Origin: Irineochytrium annulatum
Lineage: Eukaryota; Chytridiomycota; Chytridiomycetes; Chytridiales; Chytridiaceae
DNA: 62,624 bases
Assembly: GCA_027600665.1 (NCBI GenBank)
Contig: JADGJL010000036.1
Location: forward strand, 1 to 62,624
Direction of reading: 5' to 3'
Position numbers and translations under genes: made by a program. The notes under the pieces are model-generated. The model did not search any database, was not told the origin of the DNA, and saw only the letters and a list, made by a program, of their open reading frames with translations. Below, in pieces: positions 19,920 through 28,317 of this stretch (positions are counted from its first letter, which is position 1; every line of letters starts with the position of its first letter).

Positions 19920-20175
19920 ACTGTCTCAAGTTTATAAAATCAAAGAATGTTTATACTAGTAATCGCTCGGTCCGTATAGGAGAAGAGAAAAACAGAGATG
20001 CGAAACGAATGTACGTTGTACGGAAGTAATACCCAATGAATGAAAGGCTATTCTTTCATTGACATGGTTATACCCTTGTGATAAAGTGTTTTAGGTAGGC
20101 CTAAATTTATGGCTTTTTTTCAGGATCAATTTAGAGACTCTGCTTGAATGTGGAAGTCTTCGGGAGGTGTACATC
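19920..20175 (+). promoter_or_regulatory. Promoter region and leader of rpmG-secE-nusG
   Basis: A clear SigA promoter, TTGACA (20059-20064), 17 bases and TAAAGT (20082-20087), drives rpmG-secE-nusG. An 8-bp hairpin, AATGAAAG-GCTATT-CTTTCATT, ends within its -35. After the start point there is TTTAGG-TAGG-CCTAAA (20090-20105) and a T-rich run. No gene is visible here. Confidence 0.8.
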
Positions 20176-20325
20176 ATGCGGGTAATTATTACTTTGGCTT
20201 GTACTAACTGCAAACAAAGAAATTACACTACGACAAAAAACAAGCGTAATCACCCCGACCGCATGGAGATGAAGAAATTTTGCAAGTTTTGTAACGAGCA
20301 GACTTCTCATCGCGAAACCAGATAG
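20176..20325 (+). CDS. rpmG: 50S ribosomal protein L33 (zinc-binding type)
   Basis: A 49-residue L33 with two cysteine pairs, CTNC at 9-12 and CKFC at 36-39, that bind zinc in the C+ form of this protein. It starts at an ATG eight bases after GGGAGGTG and ends 17 bases before secE. The L33-SecE-NusG order is the common one in Firmicutes. Bacillales often carry other L33 copies elsewhere, including zinc-free ones used in zinc shortage. Confidence 0.96.
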   Translation: MRVIITLACTNCKQRNYTTTKNKRNHPDRMEMKKFCKFCNEQTSHRETR

Positions 20326-20342
20326 TTTTTGGAGGTGTCGGC

Positions 20343-20534
20343 GTGAAACGAAGTTTCAAATCTCTGATTTCCTTTTTCTCAGAAAGCTGGGCTGAACTTA
20401 AAAAAGTTCGCTGGCCTAATCGTAAAGAGCTGACCAACTACACATTGATCGTACTTGGTACTGTTGTGGTTATGACGCTGTTTTTTTGGGTCATTGACAT
20501 TGGCATCTCCTTTGTGATCGAAGCGATTATTTAA
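20343..20534 (+). CDS. secE: Preprotein translocase subunit SecE
   Basis: Small essential subunit of the SecYEG protein-export channel. The 63-residue protein has the amphipathic KKVRWPNRKEL segment at about 20-30 and one membrane helix at about 35-58, the short Gram-positive form. It starts with GTG, after GGAGGTGTCGGC. It sits between rpmG and nusG as usual. Confidence 0.96.
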   Translation: MKRSFKSLISFFSESWAELKKVRWPNRKELTNYTLIVLGTVVVMTLFFWVIDIGISFVIEAII

Positions 20535-20555
20535 GAAGGGTTCCGGTGGCTTGAT

Positions 20556-21089
20556 ATGGAAAAAAGATGGTACGTCGTTCATACCTATTCAGGGTATGAG
20601 AACAAGGTCAAGGCCAATTTGGAAAAACGCGTCGAGTCTATGGGCATGGAAGACAAGATATTCCGCGTTCTTGTTCCTATGGAAGAAGAAGTGGTAAACA
20701 AGGACGGTAAGAAAAAAACCGTTATGCGTAAAGTTTACCCGGGTTATGTCTTGGTGGAAATGGTACAGACGGATGATTCTTGGTATGTTGTTCGCAACAC
20801 ACCAGGTGTTACAGGATTTGTCGGTTCGACAGGTTCTGGGTCCAAACCAACTGCTTTGTTGCCTGAAGAAGTGGAACAAATTCTGAAGCACATGGGCATG
20901 GTTGAACCTAAGCCGAAAATTGAGTTCGATATTAAGGAATCCGTGCGTATTAAAGTCGGTCCTTTTGCGAATTTCGTAGGCTCCGTGGAAGAAATTTTGG
21001 TAGACAAAAGCAAGTTGAAAGTGCACGTGAACATGTTTGGACGGGAAACACCGCTTGAGTTGGAATATACGCAAGTGGAGAAGATATAG
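20556..21089 (+). CDS. nusG: Transcription termination/antitermination protein NusG
   Basis: Binds RNA polymerase and controls pausing, termination and coupling to ribosomes. The 177-residue protein has the NGN domain starting WYVVHTYSGYENKV and a KOW domain (VGPFANFVGSVEEILVD) near the C-terminus, ending in the usual LEYTQVEKI. It closes the rpmG-secE-nusG unit; the 68-base gap to rplK holds a small GGGCTGCAAGGCCC hairpin but no terminator. Confidence 0.97.
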   Translation: MEKRWYVVHTYSGYENKVKANLEKRVESMGMEDKIFRVLVPMEEEVVNKDGKKKTVMRKVYPGYVLVEMVQTDDSWYVVRNTPGVTGFVGSTGSGSKPTALLPEEVEQILKHMGMVEPKPKIEFDIKESVRIKVGPFANFVGSVEEILVDKSKLKVHVNMFGRETPLELEYTQVEKI

Positions 21090-21157
21090 TTTCTTCAAGT
21101 TTCTTGTGGGAGGGCTGCAAGGCCCGTTAACCACTATTTTGCAAGGAGGTGTCAATC

Positions 21158-21583
21158 ATGGCAAAAAAGGTAATCAAAATGGTAAAACTGCAGATTCCAG
21201 CAGGTAAAGCAAATCCAGCGCCACCAGTAGGTCCAGCTTTGGGTCAAGCAGGTGTCAACATCATGGCATTCTGTAAAGAATTCAACGCTCGTACAGCTGA
21301 TCAAGCAGGATTGATTATTCCAGTTGAAATTTCTGTATTCGAGGACCGTTCCTTTACTTTCATCACTAAAACTCCACCAGCAGCAGTTCTGTTGAAAGTG
21401 GCAGCTAAAGTTGAAAAAGGATCCGGAGAACCGAACAAGAAAAAAGTTGCTACTGTTAAACGTGATGCGGTTCGTCAAATCGCAGAAACAAAAATGCCTG
21501 ACCTGAATGCAGCAGACGTTGAGTCCGCTATGCGTATGGTCGAAGGTACTGCCCGCAGCATGGGTATCACCATCGAAGACTAA
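21158..21583 (+). CDS. rplK: 50S ribosomal protein L11
   Basis: Forms the GTPase-associated centre with 23S rRNA; target region of thiostrepton and needed for RelA activation. The 141-residue protein has the proline-rich N-terminal stretch [23 protein letters not shown] and the RNA-binding C-terminal domain. The ATG at 21158 follows GGAGGTGTCAATC; an earlier in-frame start adds only three residues and overlaps that site. First gene of the L11-L1 pair. Confidence 0.97.
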   Translation: MAKKVIKMVKLQIPAGKANPAPPVGPALGQAGVNIMAFCKEFNARTADQAGLIIPVEISVFEDRSFTFITKTPPAAVLLKVAAKVEKGSGEPNKKKVATVKRDAVRQIAETKMPDLNAADVESAMRMVEGTARSMGITIED

Positions 21584-21609
21584 TTTTCATAAGAAACATG
21601 GCTTCGTAA

Positions 21610-21632
21610 AACCGGTCGATTCGCGACCGGTT
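21610..21632 (+). other. Perfect hairpin between rplK and rplA
   Basis: A 9-bp perfect stem AACCGGTCG with CGACCGGTT closes a 5-base loop and has no T run behind it, so it is not a terminator. It may be an mRNA structure in the leader of rplA; L1 represses its own operon in many bacteria, but I cannot show that this is the binding site. Confidence 0.6.
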
Positions 21633-21677
21633 GATGTGGGAGGTATATCCGCTAACACCACAAAGGAGGAATAAAAC

Positions 21678-22370
21678 ATGGCTAAACACGGTAAAAAATA
21701 CCTGGAAGCTGCTAAGCTGATTGACAGCGAAGCAACTTACGAGCCTTCAGAAGCTGTAGAGCTTGTGAAAAAGGCAGCTACTGCAAAATTCGATGAAACA
21801 ATCGAAGCGGCAGTTCGTTTGGGTGTAGACCCTCGTAAGCAAGACCAGGCTGTACGTGGTGTTGTTGTCTTGCCACACGGCACAGGTAAAACACAACGCG
21901 TATTGGTATTTGCAAAAGGTGACAAAGCGAAAGAAGCGGAAGCGGCTGGCGCGGACTATGTTGGTGATGCAGACATGATCAACAAAATCCAACAAGGCTG
22001 GTTCGAATTCGACGTCTGCGTAGCGACACCAGATATGATGAGTGAAGTAGGTAAATTGGGCCGACTGCTCGGCGGTAAAGGTCTGATGCCTAACCCTAAA
22101 GCCGGAACGGTAACTTTCGATGTAACTAAGGCTGTTCAAGAAATTAAAGCCGGTAAAATCGAATATCGTCTGGATCGTGCAGGTCAAATTCATGCACCGA
22201 TTGGTAAAGCTTCTTTCTCTTCTGAGCAACTTAATGAGAACTTCAAAGCTCTCATGGAAGCTCTGAATCGTGCTAAACCAGCGGCAGCAAAAGGTGTTTA
22301 TCTGAAGAATGTTAGTCTTTCTTCCACGATGGGCCCTGGAGCACGCGTGAACGCAGCAGCTTTTAGATAA
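21678..22370 (+). CDS. rplA: 50S ribosomal protein L1
   Basis: Binds 23S rRNA at the mobile L1 stalk and helps release deacylated tRNA; also a translational repressor in many bacteria. The 230-residue protein has the typical [12 protein letters not shown]-terminus, [16 protein letters not shown] in the second domain, and [12 protein letters not shown] near the C-terminus. AAAGGAGG precedes the ATG. The promoter for the L10 operon begins right after its stop codon. Confidence 0.97.
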   Translation: MAKHGKKYLEAAKLIDSEATYEPSEAVELVKKAATAKFDETIEAAVRLGVDPRKQDQAVRGVVVLPHGTGKTQRVLVFAKGDKAKEAEAAGADYVGDADMINKIQQGWFEFDVCVATPDMMSEVGKLGRLLGGKGLMPNPKAGTVTFDVTKAVQEIKAGKIEYRLDRAGQIHAPIGKASFSSEQLNENFKALMEALNRAKPAAAKGVYLKNVSLSSTMGPGARVNAAAFR

Positions 22371-22376
22371 TATCTC

Positions 22377-22406
22377 TTGACAGGCTTGTCCTGTTTTTGA
22401 TAAGAT
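22377..22406 (+). promoter_or_regulatory. SigA promoter of the rplJ-rplL operon
   Basis: TTGACA (22377-22382) is followed after 18 bases by TAAGAT (22401-22406). It starts seven bases after the rplA stop codon. Confidence 0.85.
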
Positions 22407-22451
22407 ATAAAAGTTGTGAGTCCGAGTGACTGACCGTTGACATTTGAATAT

Positions 22452-22577
22452 GCTTGCCGTAGACAGTAGGTGCCATTAGGCTTAATTTCCTGCCGAGGTG
22501 TGATTATAGAACTTAGAACGATGCAAATCGATGATGAGTATATATCAAGCCTTCGTGATTCTACGGAGGCTTTTCTT
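22452..22577 (+). promoter_or_regulatory. L10 leader with attenuator-like hairpin
   Basis: The 200-base leader of rplJ contains GCCGTAGACAGTAGGTG and then CCTGCCGAGG, the conserved core recognised in Firmicute ribosomal L10 leaders, where L10-L12 binds its own mRNA. It ends in a 10-bp stem, AAGCCTTCGT with ACGGAGGCTT (22547-22570), followed by TTTTCTT, a terminator-like attenuator 20 bases before the ribosome site. Excess L10 is expected to reduce read-through; that mechanism is inferred. Confidence 0.82.
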
Positions 22578-22609
22578 AATGGGATAAATTTGACCAGGAG
22601 GTGTACAGA

Positions 22610-23113
22610 TTGGCAAACGCAAAAGTGATTCAAGCAAAACAAGAGTCCGTTGATGCAGTAACAGCAAAATTGCGCGAGAGCGTTACAACTGTTGTTGTTG
22701 ACTATCGCGGATTGAACGTTGCCCAAGTAACTGAGTTGCGTAAGCAACTTCGTGAAGCAGGGATCGAATTCCAAGTGCTGAAAAACTCGTTGCTTCGCCG
22801 TGCAGCTGCAGCAGCAGAACTGACAGAACTCGATAGTGTTCTTACAGGTCCTACTGCAATTGCATTCAGCGCAGACGACGTTGTGGCTCCCGCTAAAATT
22901 CTGAACGACTTCGCGAAAAAGAACGATGCACTGGAATTGAAAGGTGCTATCGTAGAAGGTCGCGTAATCGGAGTACAAGAAGTTAAGGCGTTGGCAGAAT
23001 TGCCATCCCGCGATGGACTCCTTTCCATGCTCCTCAGCGTGCTTCAAGCGCCAGTGCGCAACTTCGCGCTTGCGGTTAAAGCAGTTGCAGAAAAAGAAGA
23101 GCAAGGCGCGTAA
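22610..23113 (+). CDS. rplJ: 50S ribosomal protein L10
   Basis: Anchors the L7/L12 stalk to 23S rRNA. The 167-residue protein has the N-terminal rRNA-binding domain ([20 protein letters not shown]) and the C-terminal helix that holds L12 dimers, ending in EQGA as in B. subtilis. The start is a TTG at 22610, nine bases after AGGAGG; the GTG at 22601 touches that site and is less likely. It is followed by rplL after 71 bases. Confidence 0.96.
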   Translation: MANAKVIQAKQESVDAVTAKLRESVTTVVVDYRGLNVAQVTELRKQLREAGIEFQVLKNSLLRRAAAAAELTELDSVLTGPTAIAFSADDVVAPAKILNDFAKKNDALELKGAIVEGRVIGVQEVKALAELPSRDGLLSMLLSVLQAPVRNFALAVKAVAEKEEQGA

Positions 23114-23184
23114 GCAACTTGATCTGAACGCTGCTTAGGCGGCAAATGAATTAAAAAAATAATATTATATATGGAGGTTCACTC

Positions 23185-23547
23185 ATGAGTAAAGAGCAAA
23201 TCTTGGAAGCAATCAAAGGCATGACTGTACTGGAATTGAACGATCTTGTTAAAGCAATCGAAGAAGAATTCGGCGTAACTGCTGCAGCTCCAGTAGCTGC
23301 TGCAGGTGCAGGCGCTGCTTCTGCTGAAGCTGAGCAATCCGAGTTCGACGTAATCTTGACTAACGCTGGTGCTTCCAAAATCAACGTTATCAAAGCAGTT
23401 CGCGAAATCACAGGTCTTGGCCTGAAAGAAGCAAAAGAACTGGTTGACAACGCTCCAAAAGCATTGAAAGAAAAAGTTGCTAAAGAAGAAGCAGAAGCGG
23501 TTAAAGCTAAGCTTGAAGAAGCTGGCGCTACAATCGAAGTTAAATAA
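23185..23547 (+). CDS. rplL: 50S ribosomal protein L7/L12
   Basis: Stalk protein that recruits translational GTPases; present in several copies per ribosome. The 120-residue protein has the N-terminal dimer domain, an alanine/glycine-rich hinge at about 33-50, and the C-terminal domain with [40 protein letters not shown] precedes the ATG. A strong hairpin lies after it. Confidence 0.97.
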   Translation: MSKEQILEAIKGMTVLELNDLVKAIEEEFGVTAAAPVAAAGAGAASAEAEQSEFDVILTNAGASKINVIKAVREITGLGLKEAKELVDNAPKALKEKVAKEEAEAVKAKLEEAGATIEVK

Positions 23548-23576
23548 TTTAGCTTTTATAAGCTAGATGAACAAAA

Positions 23577-23612
23577 CAACAAACCCCTTGACTTATATCA
23601 AGGGGTTTGTTG
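23577..23612 (+). terminator. Hairpin after rplL, partial terminator
   Basis: A perfect 15-bp stem (CAACAAACCCCTTGA with its complement) encloses a 6-base loop. The T residues lie inside the 3' arm and no long T run follows, so termination may be partial. Confidence 0.72.
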
Positions 23613-23643
23613 CTGTAATTGTAAATGGAAAGTGAGTGAGGAC

Positions 23644-24264
23644 ATGTCCAATCATTATTATTCGGACAAACCGCAAGTAGCGCATGATCGCAGAGCAACT
23701 GAAGCGATTCTTCGCGGATTCAGTCTGCGATTCGTGACGGACGCCGGTGTGTTTTCCAAAAACGGAATCGATTATGGCAGCAGAGTATTGATTGATGCGA
23801 TAGAGTTGCCATCAGGGGCTCATGTTCTCGATGTGGGTTGTGGATATGGACCGATGGGTCTTACAGCAGCCAAACTTGTACCGGACGGACATGTCACCAT
23901 GATCGATATCAACGAGAGAGCCGTTGAACTTTCCATGGAAAATGCAAAAGCGAACGGGATTAACAATGTTACCGTATTGCAAAGTAATCTACTGGCTGAA
24001 GTAAAAAAGCAAGATTTTGACGTTATCTTAACCAATCCGCCTATACGGGCTGGGAAAGAGACGGTTCATACTATTTTCGAACAGGCACATCGTCATCTGA
24101 AGGTAGGTGGTTCGTTGTGGATTGTCATTCAGAAGAAACAAGGGGCTCCATCAGCAAAAGCGAAGTTGGAATCTTTGTTTGGAAGAGTGGAAGAAGTGAC
24201 GAAGGATAAAGGCTACCGGATTTTCAAAGCGATGAAATCGGAAGAGGATTCTACTAAAAGCTGA
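23644..24264 (+). CDS. RsmC-like class I SAM-dependent methyltransferase YbxB
   Basis: A 206-residue methyltransferase of the RsmC/YbxB group, possibly acting on 16S rRNA. It has the SAM-binding motif LDVGCGYGPMGL near residue 65, IDINERAVELS as motif II, and the N6/N2-methyltransferase-type catalytic NPP motif in LTNPPIRAGK near residue 130. The ATG at 23644 gives the MSNHYYSDKP beginning shared with YbxB; an in-frame GTG at 23632 would add four residues, and neither has a strong ribosome site. The place between rplL and rpoB is conserved in Bacillales. Confidence 0.9.
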   Translation: MSNHYYSDKPQVAHDRRATEAILRGFSLRFVTDAGVFSKNGIDYGSRVLIDAIELPSGAHVLDVGCGYGPMGLTAAKLVPDGHVTMIDINERAVELSMENAKANGINNVTVLQSNLLAEVKKQDFDVILTNPPIRAGKETVHTIFEQAHRHLKVGGSLWIVIQKKQGAPSAKAKLESLFGRVEEVTKDKGYRIFKAMKSEEDSTKS

Positions 24265-24658
24265 ATCCGAGTTTGTAAAGTAAGCAGGGGATCATTTTTT
24301 TTGCAATAGGACTATTGACTTGAAATTCAGGTCGTGGTATTATTGTAAAATGTCAGTATTAAGATGCCCTACTTGGCTTTAGCTAACTAAAAATGTCAAC
24401 CTTTTTTTACGCCGAACGGGCTTATTATGCCTACGTTTGGCGTATAATATGTACATTTTGGGCAAACTGGGGATAAGAATGTTTTGGAAAGACATCCGCC
24501 GATCAAAGTTGCTCTTTTTTCGAACGACATTTCGAGTAAGGGCTTTTCTTTATTTGTGGATGCATTGCTTTGCTCTGTATGTGTACCATTATAAGGTTAC
24601 AAACAGAGGTTCGCAACGAAATTTTTAAAGTGAGTAGACATTGAGGGGTGAGTTTAAG
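24265..24658 (+). promoter_or_regulatory. Promoter and long leader of rpoB
   Basis: This 394-base gap carries a SigA promoter, TTGACT (24315-24320), 17 bases and TATTAT (24338-24343), and so a leader of about 310 bases. In it a 10-bp imperfect stem, ACGCCGAACG with CGTTTGGCGT (24409-24443), has an inner GGGC-GCCT pairing. A second -10-like TATAAT directly follows at 24443-24448 but lacks a -35. No gene is visible. Confidence 0.78.
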
Positions 24659-27600
24659 TTGGCAGGACATCTTGTTCAATATGGTCGACGCACTCGGCGC
24701 AGTTATGCACGAATTAACGAGATACTCGAAGTTCCTAACCTGATTGAAATCCAACAAAAATCATATGATTGGTTTTTGGAGGAAGGGTTGCGCGAAATGT
24801 TCCAGGATATCTCGCCGATCCAGGATTTCACAGGCAACTTGATTTTGGAATTTATCGATTACAGTCTCGGTGAACCGAAGTATACAGTAGATGACGCGAA
24901 AGAGCGTGACGTTACTTATGCAGCACCGCTTCGGGTCAAAGTCCGGCTCATTAATAAGGAAACCGGCGAAGTCAAAGAGCAGGAAGTATTCATGGGAGAT
25001 TTCCCGCTGATGACCAACACGGGCACATTTATTATTAATGGTGCGGAACGGGTTATTGTCAGCCAGTTGGTTCGCTCTCCTAGCGTTTACTTCAGTACCA
25101 AAGTAGATAAAAACGCCAAAAAAACGTATACCGCTACAGTTATTCCTAACCGCGGCGCTTGGCTCGAACTGGAGATGGACGCGAAGGATGTTGTTTACGT
25201 CCGGATCGACCGTACACGTAAAATACCGGTTACGGTTCTCCTGCGTTCACTTGGTTTTGGCACAGATGCTGAGATTCTGGATCTGCTCGGTAATGACGAA
25301 TATATCCGCAACACACTGGATAAAGACAACACGGATTCCACGGAGAAAGCACTCATTGAGATCTACGAGCGTCTTCGTCCGGGCGAGCCACCAACATTGG
25401 ATAATGCGAAAAGCTTGCTCGTAGCACGTTTCTTTGATCCAAAACGTTATGACCTTGCTAATGTAGGTCGTTACAAAATGAATAAAAAACTTCACATCAA
25501 AAACCGTTTGTTTAACCAACGCTTGGCTGAATCACTTGTTGACGCTGAAACAGGTGAAATCATTGCTGAAGCAGGCCAAATGGTTGATCGTCGTTTGTTG
25601 GATGAAATCATGCCGTATCTGGAGAAAAGCGTTGGATTCCGCACGTATCACGTGGGTAACGGCGTTTTGGATGCCAATGATATCCCTATGCAAACGATTG
25701 ATGTATTCTCACCAACTGAAGATGGTAAAGTGGTCAAACTGATTGCCAATGCAAACATTGACAAGTCCGTTAAAAACGTGACTCCGGCGGATATCATTTC
25801 GTCTATCAGTTATTTCCTTAACCTTCTGCAGGGAATTGGTAGCACGGATGATATCGATCATCTGGGTAACCGTCGTTTGCGTTCAGTGGGTGAACTCCTG
25901 CAGAACCAGTTCCGTATCGGTTTGTCCCGTATGGAGCGTGTGGTTCGTGAGAGAATGTCCATTCAGGATGCCAACGTCATTACACCACAGGCATTGATCA
26001 ACATACGTCCTGTTATTGCATCCATTAAAGAGTTCTTTGGTAGCTCTCAATTGTCACAGTTTATGGATCAAACGAACCCGCTGGGTGAGTTGACACATAA
26101 ACGTCGTTTGTCCGCACTCGGACCCGGTGGTTTGACGCGTGAGCGCGCAGGTATGGAAGTGCGTGACGTCCATCCATCCCACTATGGCCGTATGTGTCCA
26201 ATCGAGACTCCAGAGGGACCAAACATCGGTTTGATCAACTCCTTGTCAACGTTCGCCCGTGTGAATGAATATGGCTTCATTGAAGCTCCATATCGTTGGG
26301 TTGATCCGAAGACAGGTATTGTGACCGAGCAAATTGATTACCTGACAGCGGATGAAGAGGACAACTATGTCATCGCGCAAGCGAATGCGAAGTTGAACGA
26401 AGACGGTACATTTGAAGAAGAAGCGATCATTGTACGTTACAACAAACAATCGGATAACATCCTTACGATGCCGAGTGAGCGAGTTGACTACATGGACGTA
26501 TCTCCTAAACAGGTTGTATCCGTCGCTACAGCGCTTATCCCGTTCCTTGAGAACGATGACTCCAACCGTGCACTCATGGGATCTAACATGCAGCGGCAGG
26601 CGGTTCCACTCTTGATTCCTAAAGCACCACTTGTAGGAACAGGTATGGAGCACAAAGCTGCAAAAGACTCTGGTGTATGTATTGTCTCCGATTATGACGG
26701 AATTATTGAACGTTCTTCTGCGAACGAGATTTGGCTCCGTCGTGTTGAAGAAGTGGACGGTCAGGAAGTTAAAGGCGATATCGTTAAATATAAATTACAC
26801 AAATTTATGCGTTCGAACCAAGGAACATGCATTAACCAGCGTCCGATTGTCAAAAGAGGTGCTGCTGTCAAAGCTGGCGATATCCTCGCTGACGGTCCTT
26901 CAACGGAAATGGGTGAATTGGCTCTGGGACGTAACGTTGTTGTTGCCTTCATGACTTGGGAAGGTTACAACTACGAGGATGCGATCTTGCTCAGTGAAAA
27001 ACTCGTTAAGGAAGATGTATACACATCCATCCATATCGAGGAGTATGAGTCTGAAGCACGTGATACCAAGCTCGGACCTGAAGAGATCACACGTGACATC
27101 CCTAACGTTGGGGAAGAAGCGTTGCGTAACTTGGATGAGCGCGGTATTATCCGCATCGGTGCTGAGATCAGTGCTGGCGACATTCTGGTTGGTAAAGTAA
27201 CACCTAAAGGTGTAACAGAGCTGACAGCAGAAGAACGTCTCCTGCATGCGATCTTTGGTGAGAAAGCACGTGAAGTACGTGATACTTCCTTGCGTGTACC
27301 ACATGGTACCGACGGTATCGTAGTAGACGTGAAAGTATTTACCCGTGAAAACGGTGATGAACTGCCTCCAGGTGTTAACCAACTCGTTCGTGTATATATC
27401 GCTCAAAAACGGAAAATTTCCGAGGGTGATAAAATGGCCGGACGTCATGGTAACAAAGGGGTCGTGGCCCGCATCTTGCCGGAAGAAGATATGCCTTTCC
27501 TGCCAGACGGTACACCGGTTCAGATCGTTCTTAACCCACTGGGCGTACCGTCCCGGATGAATATCGGTCAAGTACTTGAGGTTCACTTGGGTATGGCTGC

Positions 27601-28204
27601 AATGCAACTGGGTATTCACGTAGCAACTCCTGTATTCGACGGAGCGAAGGAGTATGATGTCTTCGATACGATGGAAGAAGCAGGAATGCAACGTAATGGT
27701 AAAACCGTCCTGTATGATGGTCGTACAGGTGAAGAGTTTGAACGTGAAGTTACCGTTGGTGTCATGCACATGATCAAATTGGCACACATGGTTGATGATA
27801 AAATCCATGCCCGTTCCACGGGTCCTTACTCACTTGTTACGCAACAGCCATTGGGTGGTAAAGCCCAATTTGGTGGACAGCGTTTCGGGGAGATGGAAGT
27901 ATGGGCGCTTGAGGCGTACGGTGCTGCTTATACACTGCAAGAAATCTTGACTGTTAAATCCGATGATGTTGTTGGTCGGGTTAAAACATATGAATCCATT
28001 GTCAAAGGCGAGAATGTTCCTGAACCAGGTGTTCCTGAATCATTCAAAGTATTGATCAAAGAGCTGCAAAGCTTGGGTATGGACGTTAAGATTTTGAGTG
28101 AAGATGAGCAAGAGATTGAAATGAGAGAAATGGACGATGAAGATGACGCTGCGAGCGATAAGCTCAGCCTCAACCTTGAGGGTACAGAGGTCGGAGCGGA
28201 ATAA
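24659..28204 (+). CDS. rpoB: DNA-directed RNA polymerase beta subunit
   Basis: Catalytic beta subunit of RNA polymerase, 1181 residues. The rifampicin cluster at about 458-496 ([16 protein letters not shown], then [14 protein letters not shown]) keeps the Asp, His and Ser positions of sensitive enzymes. [13 protein letters not shown] and the C-terminal [19 protein letters not shown] are also seen. A TTG at 24659, six bases after GAGGGGTGAG, gives the family N-terminus; the in-frame ATG-like start six codons earlier overlaps this site. It has its own promoter and long leader, with rpoC 113 bases downstream. Confidence 0.97.
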   Translation: MAGHLVQYGRRTRRSYARINEILEVPNLIEIQQKSYDWFLEEGLREMFQDISPIQDFTGNLILEFIDYSLGEPKYTVDDAKERDVTYAAPLRVKVRLINKETGEVKEQEVFMGDFPLMTNTGTFIINGAERVIVSQLVRSPSVYFSTKVDKNAKKTYTATVIPNRGAWLELEMDAKDVVYVRIDRTRKIPVTVLLRSLGFGTDAEILDLLGNDEYIRNTLDKDNTDSTEKALIEIYERLRPGEPPTLDNAKSLLVARFFDPKRYDLANVGRYKMNKKLHIKNRLFNQRLAESLVDAETGEIIAEAGQMVDRRLLDEIMPYLEKSVGFRTYHVGNGVLDANDIPMQTIDVFSPTEDGKVVKLIANANIDKSVKNVTPADIISSISYFLNLLQGIGSTDDIDHLGNRRLRSVGELLQNQFRIGLSRMERVVRERMSIQDANVITPQALINIRPVIASIKEFFGSSQLSQFMDQTNPLGELTHKRRLSALGPGGLTRERAGMEVRDVHPSHYGRMCPIETPEGPNIGLINSLSTFARVNEYGFIEAPYRWVDPKTGIVTEQIDYLTADEEDNYVIAQANAKLNEDGTFEEEAIIVRYNKQSDNILTMPSERVDYMDVSPKQVVSVATALIPFLENDDSNRALMGSNMQRQAVPLLIPKAPLVGTGMEHKAAKDSGVCIVSDYDGIIERSSANEIWLRRVEEVDGQEVKGDIVKYKLHKFMRSNQGTCINQRPIVKRGAAVKAGDILADGPSTEMGELALGRNVVVAFMTWEGYNYEDAILLSEKLVKEDVYTSIHIEEYESEARDTKLGPEEITRDIPNVGEEALRNLDERGIIRIGAEISAGDILVGKVTPKGVTELTAEERLLHAIFGEKAREVRDTSLRVPHGTDGIVVDVKVFTRENGDELPPGVNQLVRVYIAQKRKISEGDKMAGRHGNKGVVARILPEEDMPFLPDGTPVQIVLNPLGVPSRMNIGQVLEVHLGMAAMQLGIHVATPVFDGAKEYDVFDTMEEAGMQRNGKTVLYDGRTGEEFEREVTVGVMHMIKLAHMVDDKIHARSTGPYSLVTQQPLGGKAQFGGQRFGEMEVWALEAYGAAYTLQEILTVKSDDVVGRVKTYESIVKGENVPEPGVPESFKVLIKELQSLGMDVKILSEDEQEIEMREMDDEDDAASDKLSLNLEGTEVGAE

Positions 28205-28254
28205 TTCGCTTCGAGCGCATGATGACCGGCGTTTTTCATCAGGCTCGCGTCTTG

Positions 28255-28272
28255 CTCCGGCTTCGGCCGGAG
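28255..28272 (+). other. UUCG-tetraloop hairpin between rpoB and rpoC
   Basis: CTCCGGC-TTCG-GCCGGAG is a very stable hairpin with no T run after it, so it is unlikely to terminate. It may be an RNA stability or processing element between the two large subunit genes. Confidence 0.65.
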
Positions 28273-28317
28273 AGGGCGTAACCTAGATTACAGGAATTGG
28301 TTAAGGAGGGTTGCTCC

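Noticed and set aside
24443..24448. TATAAT as a second rpoB promoter
   Set aside because: No -35-like hexamer at the right distance, and it overlaps a hairpin arm.
26900..27808. 302-codon minus-strand open frame inside rpoB, and a similar one of 333 codons in rpoC (28714-29715)
   Set aside because: Both lie wholly inside conserved polymerase subunit genes and have no independent support.
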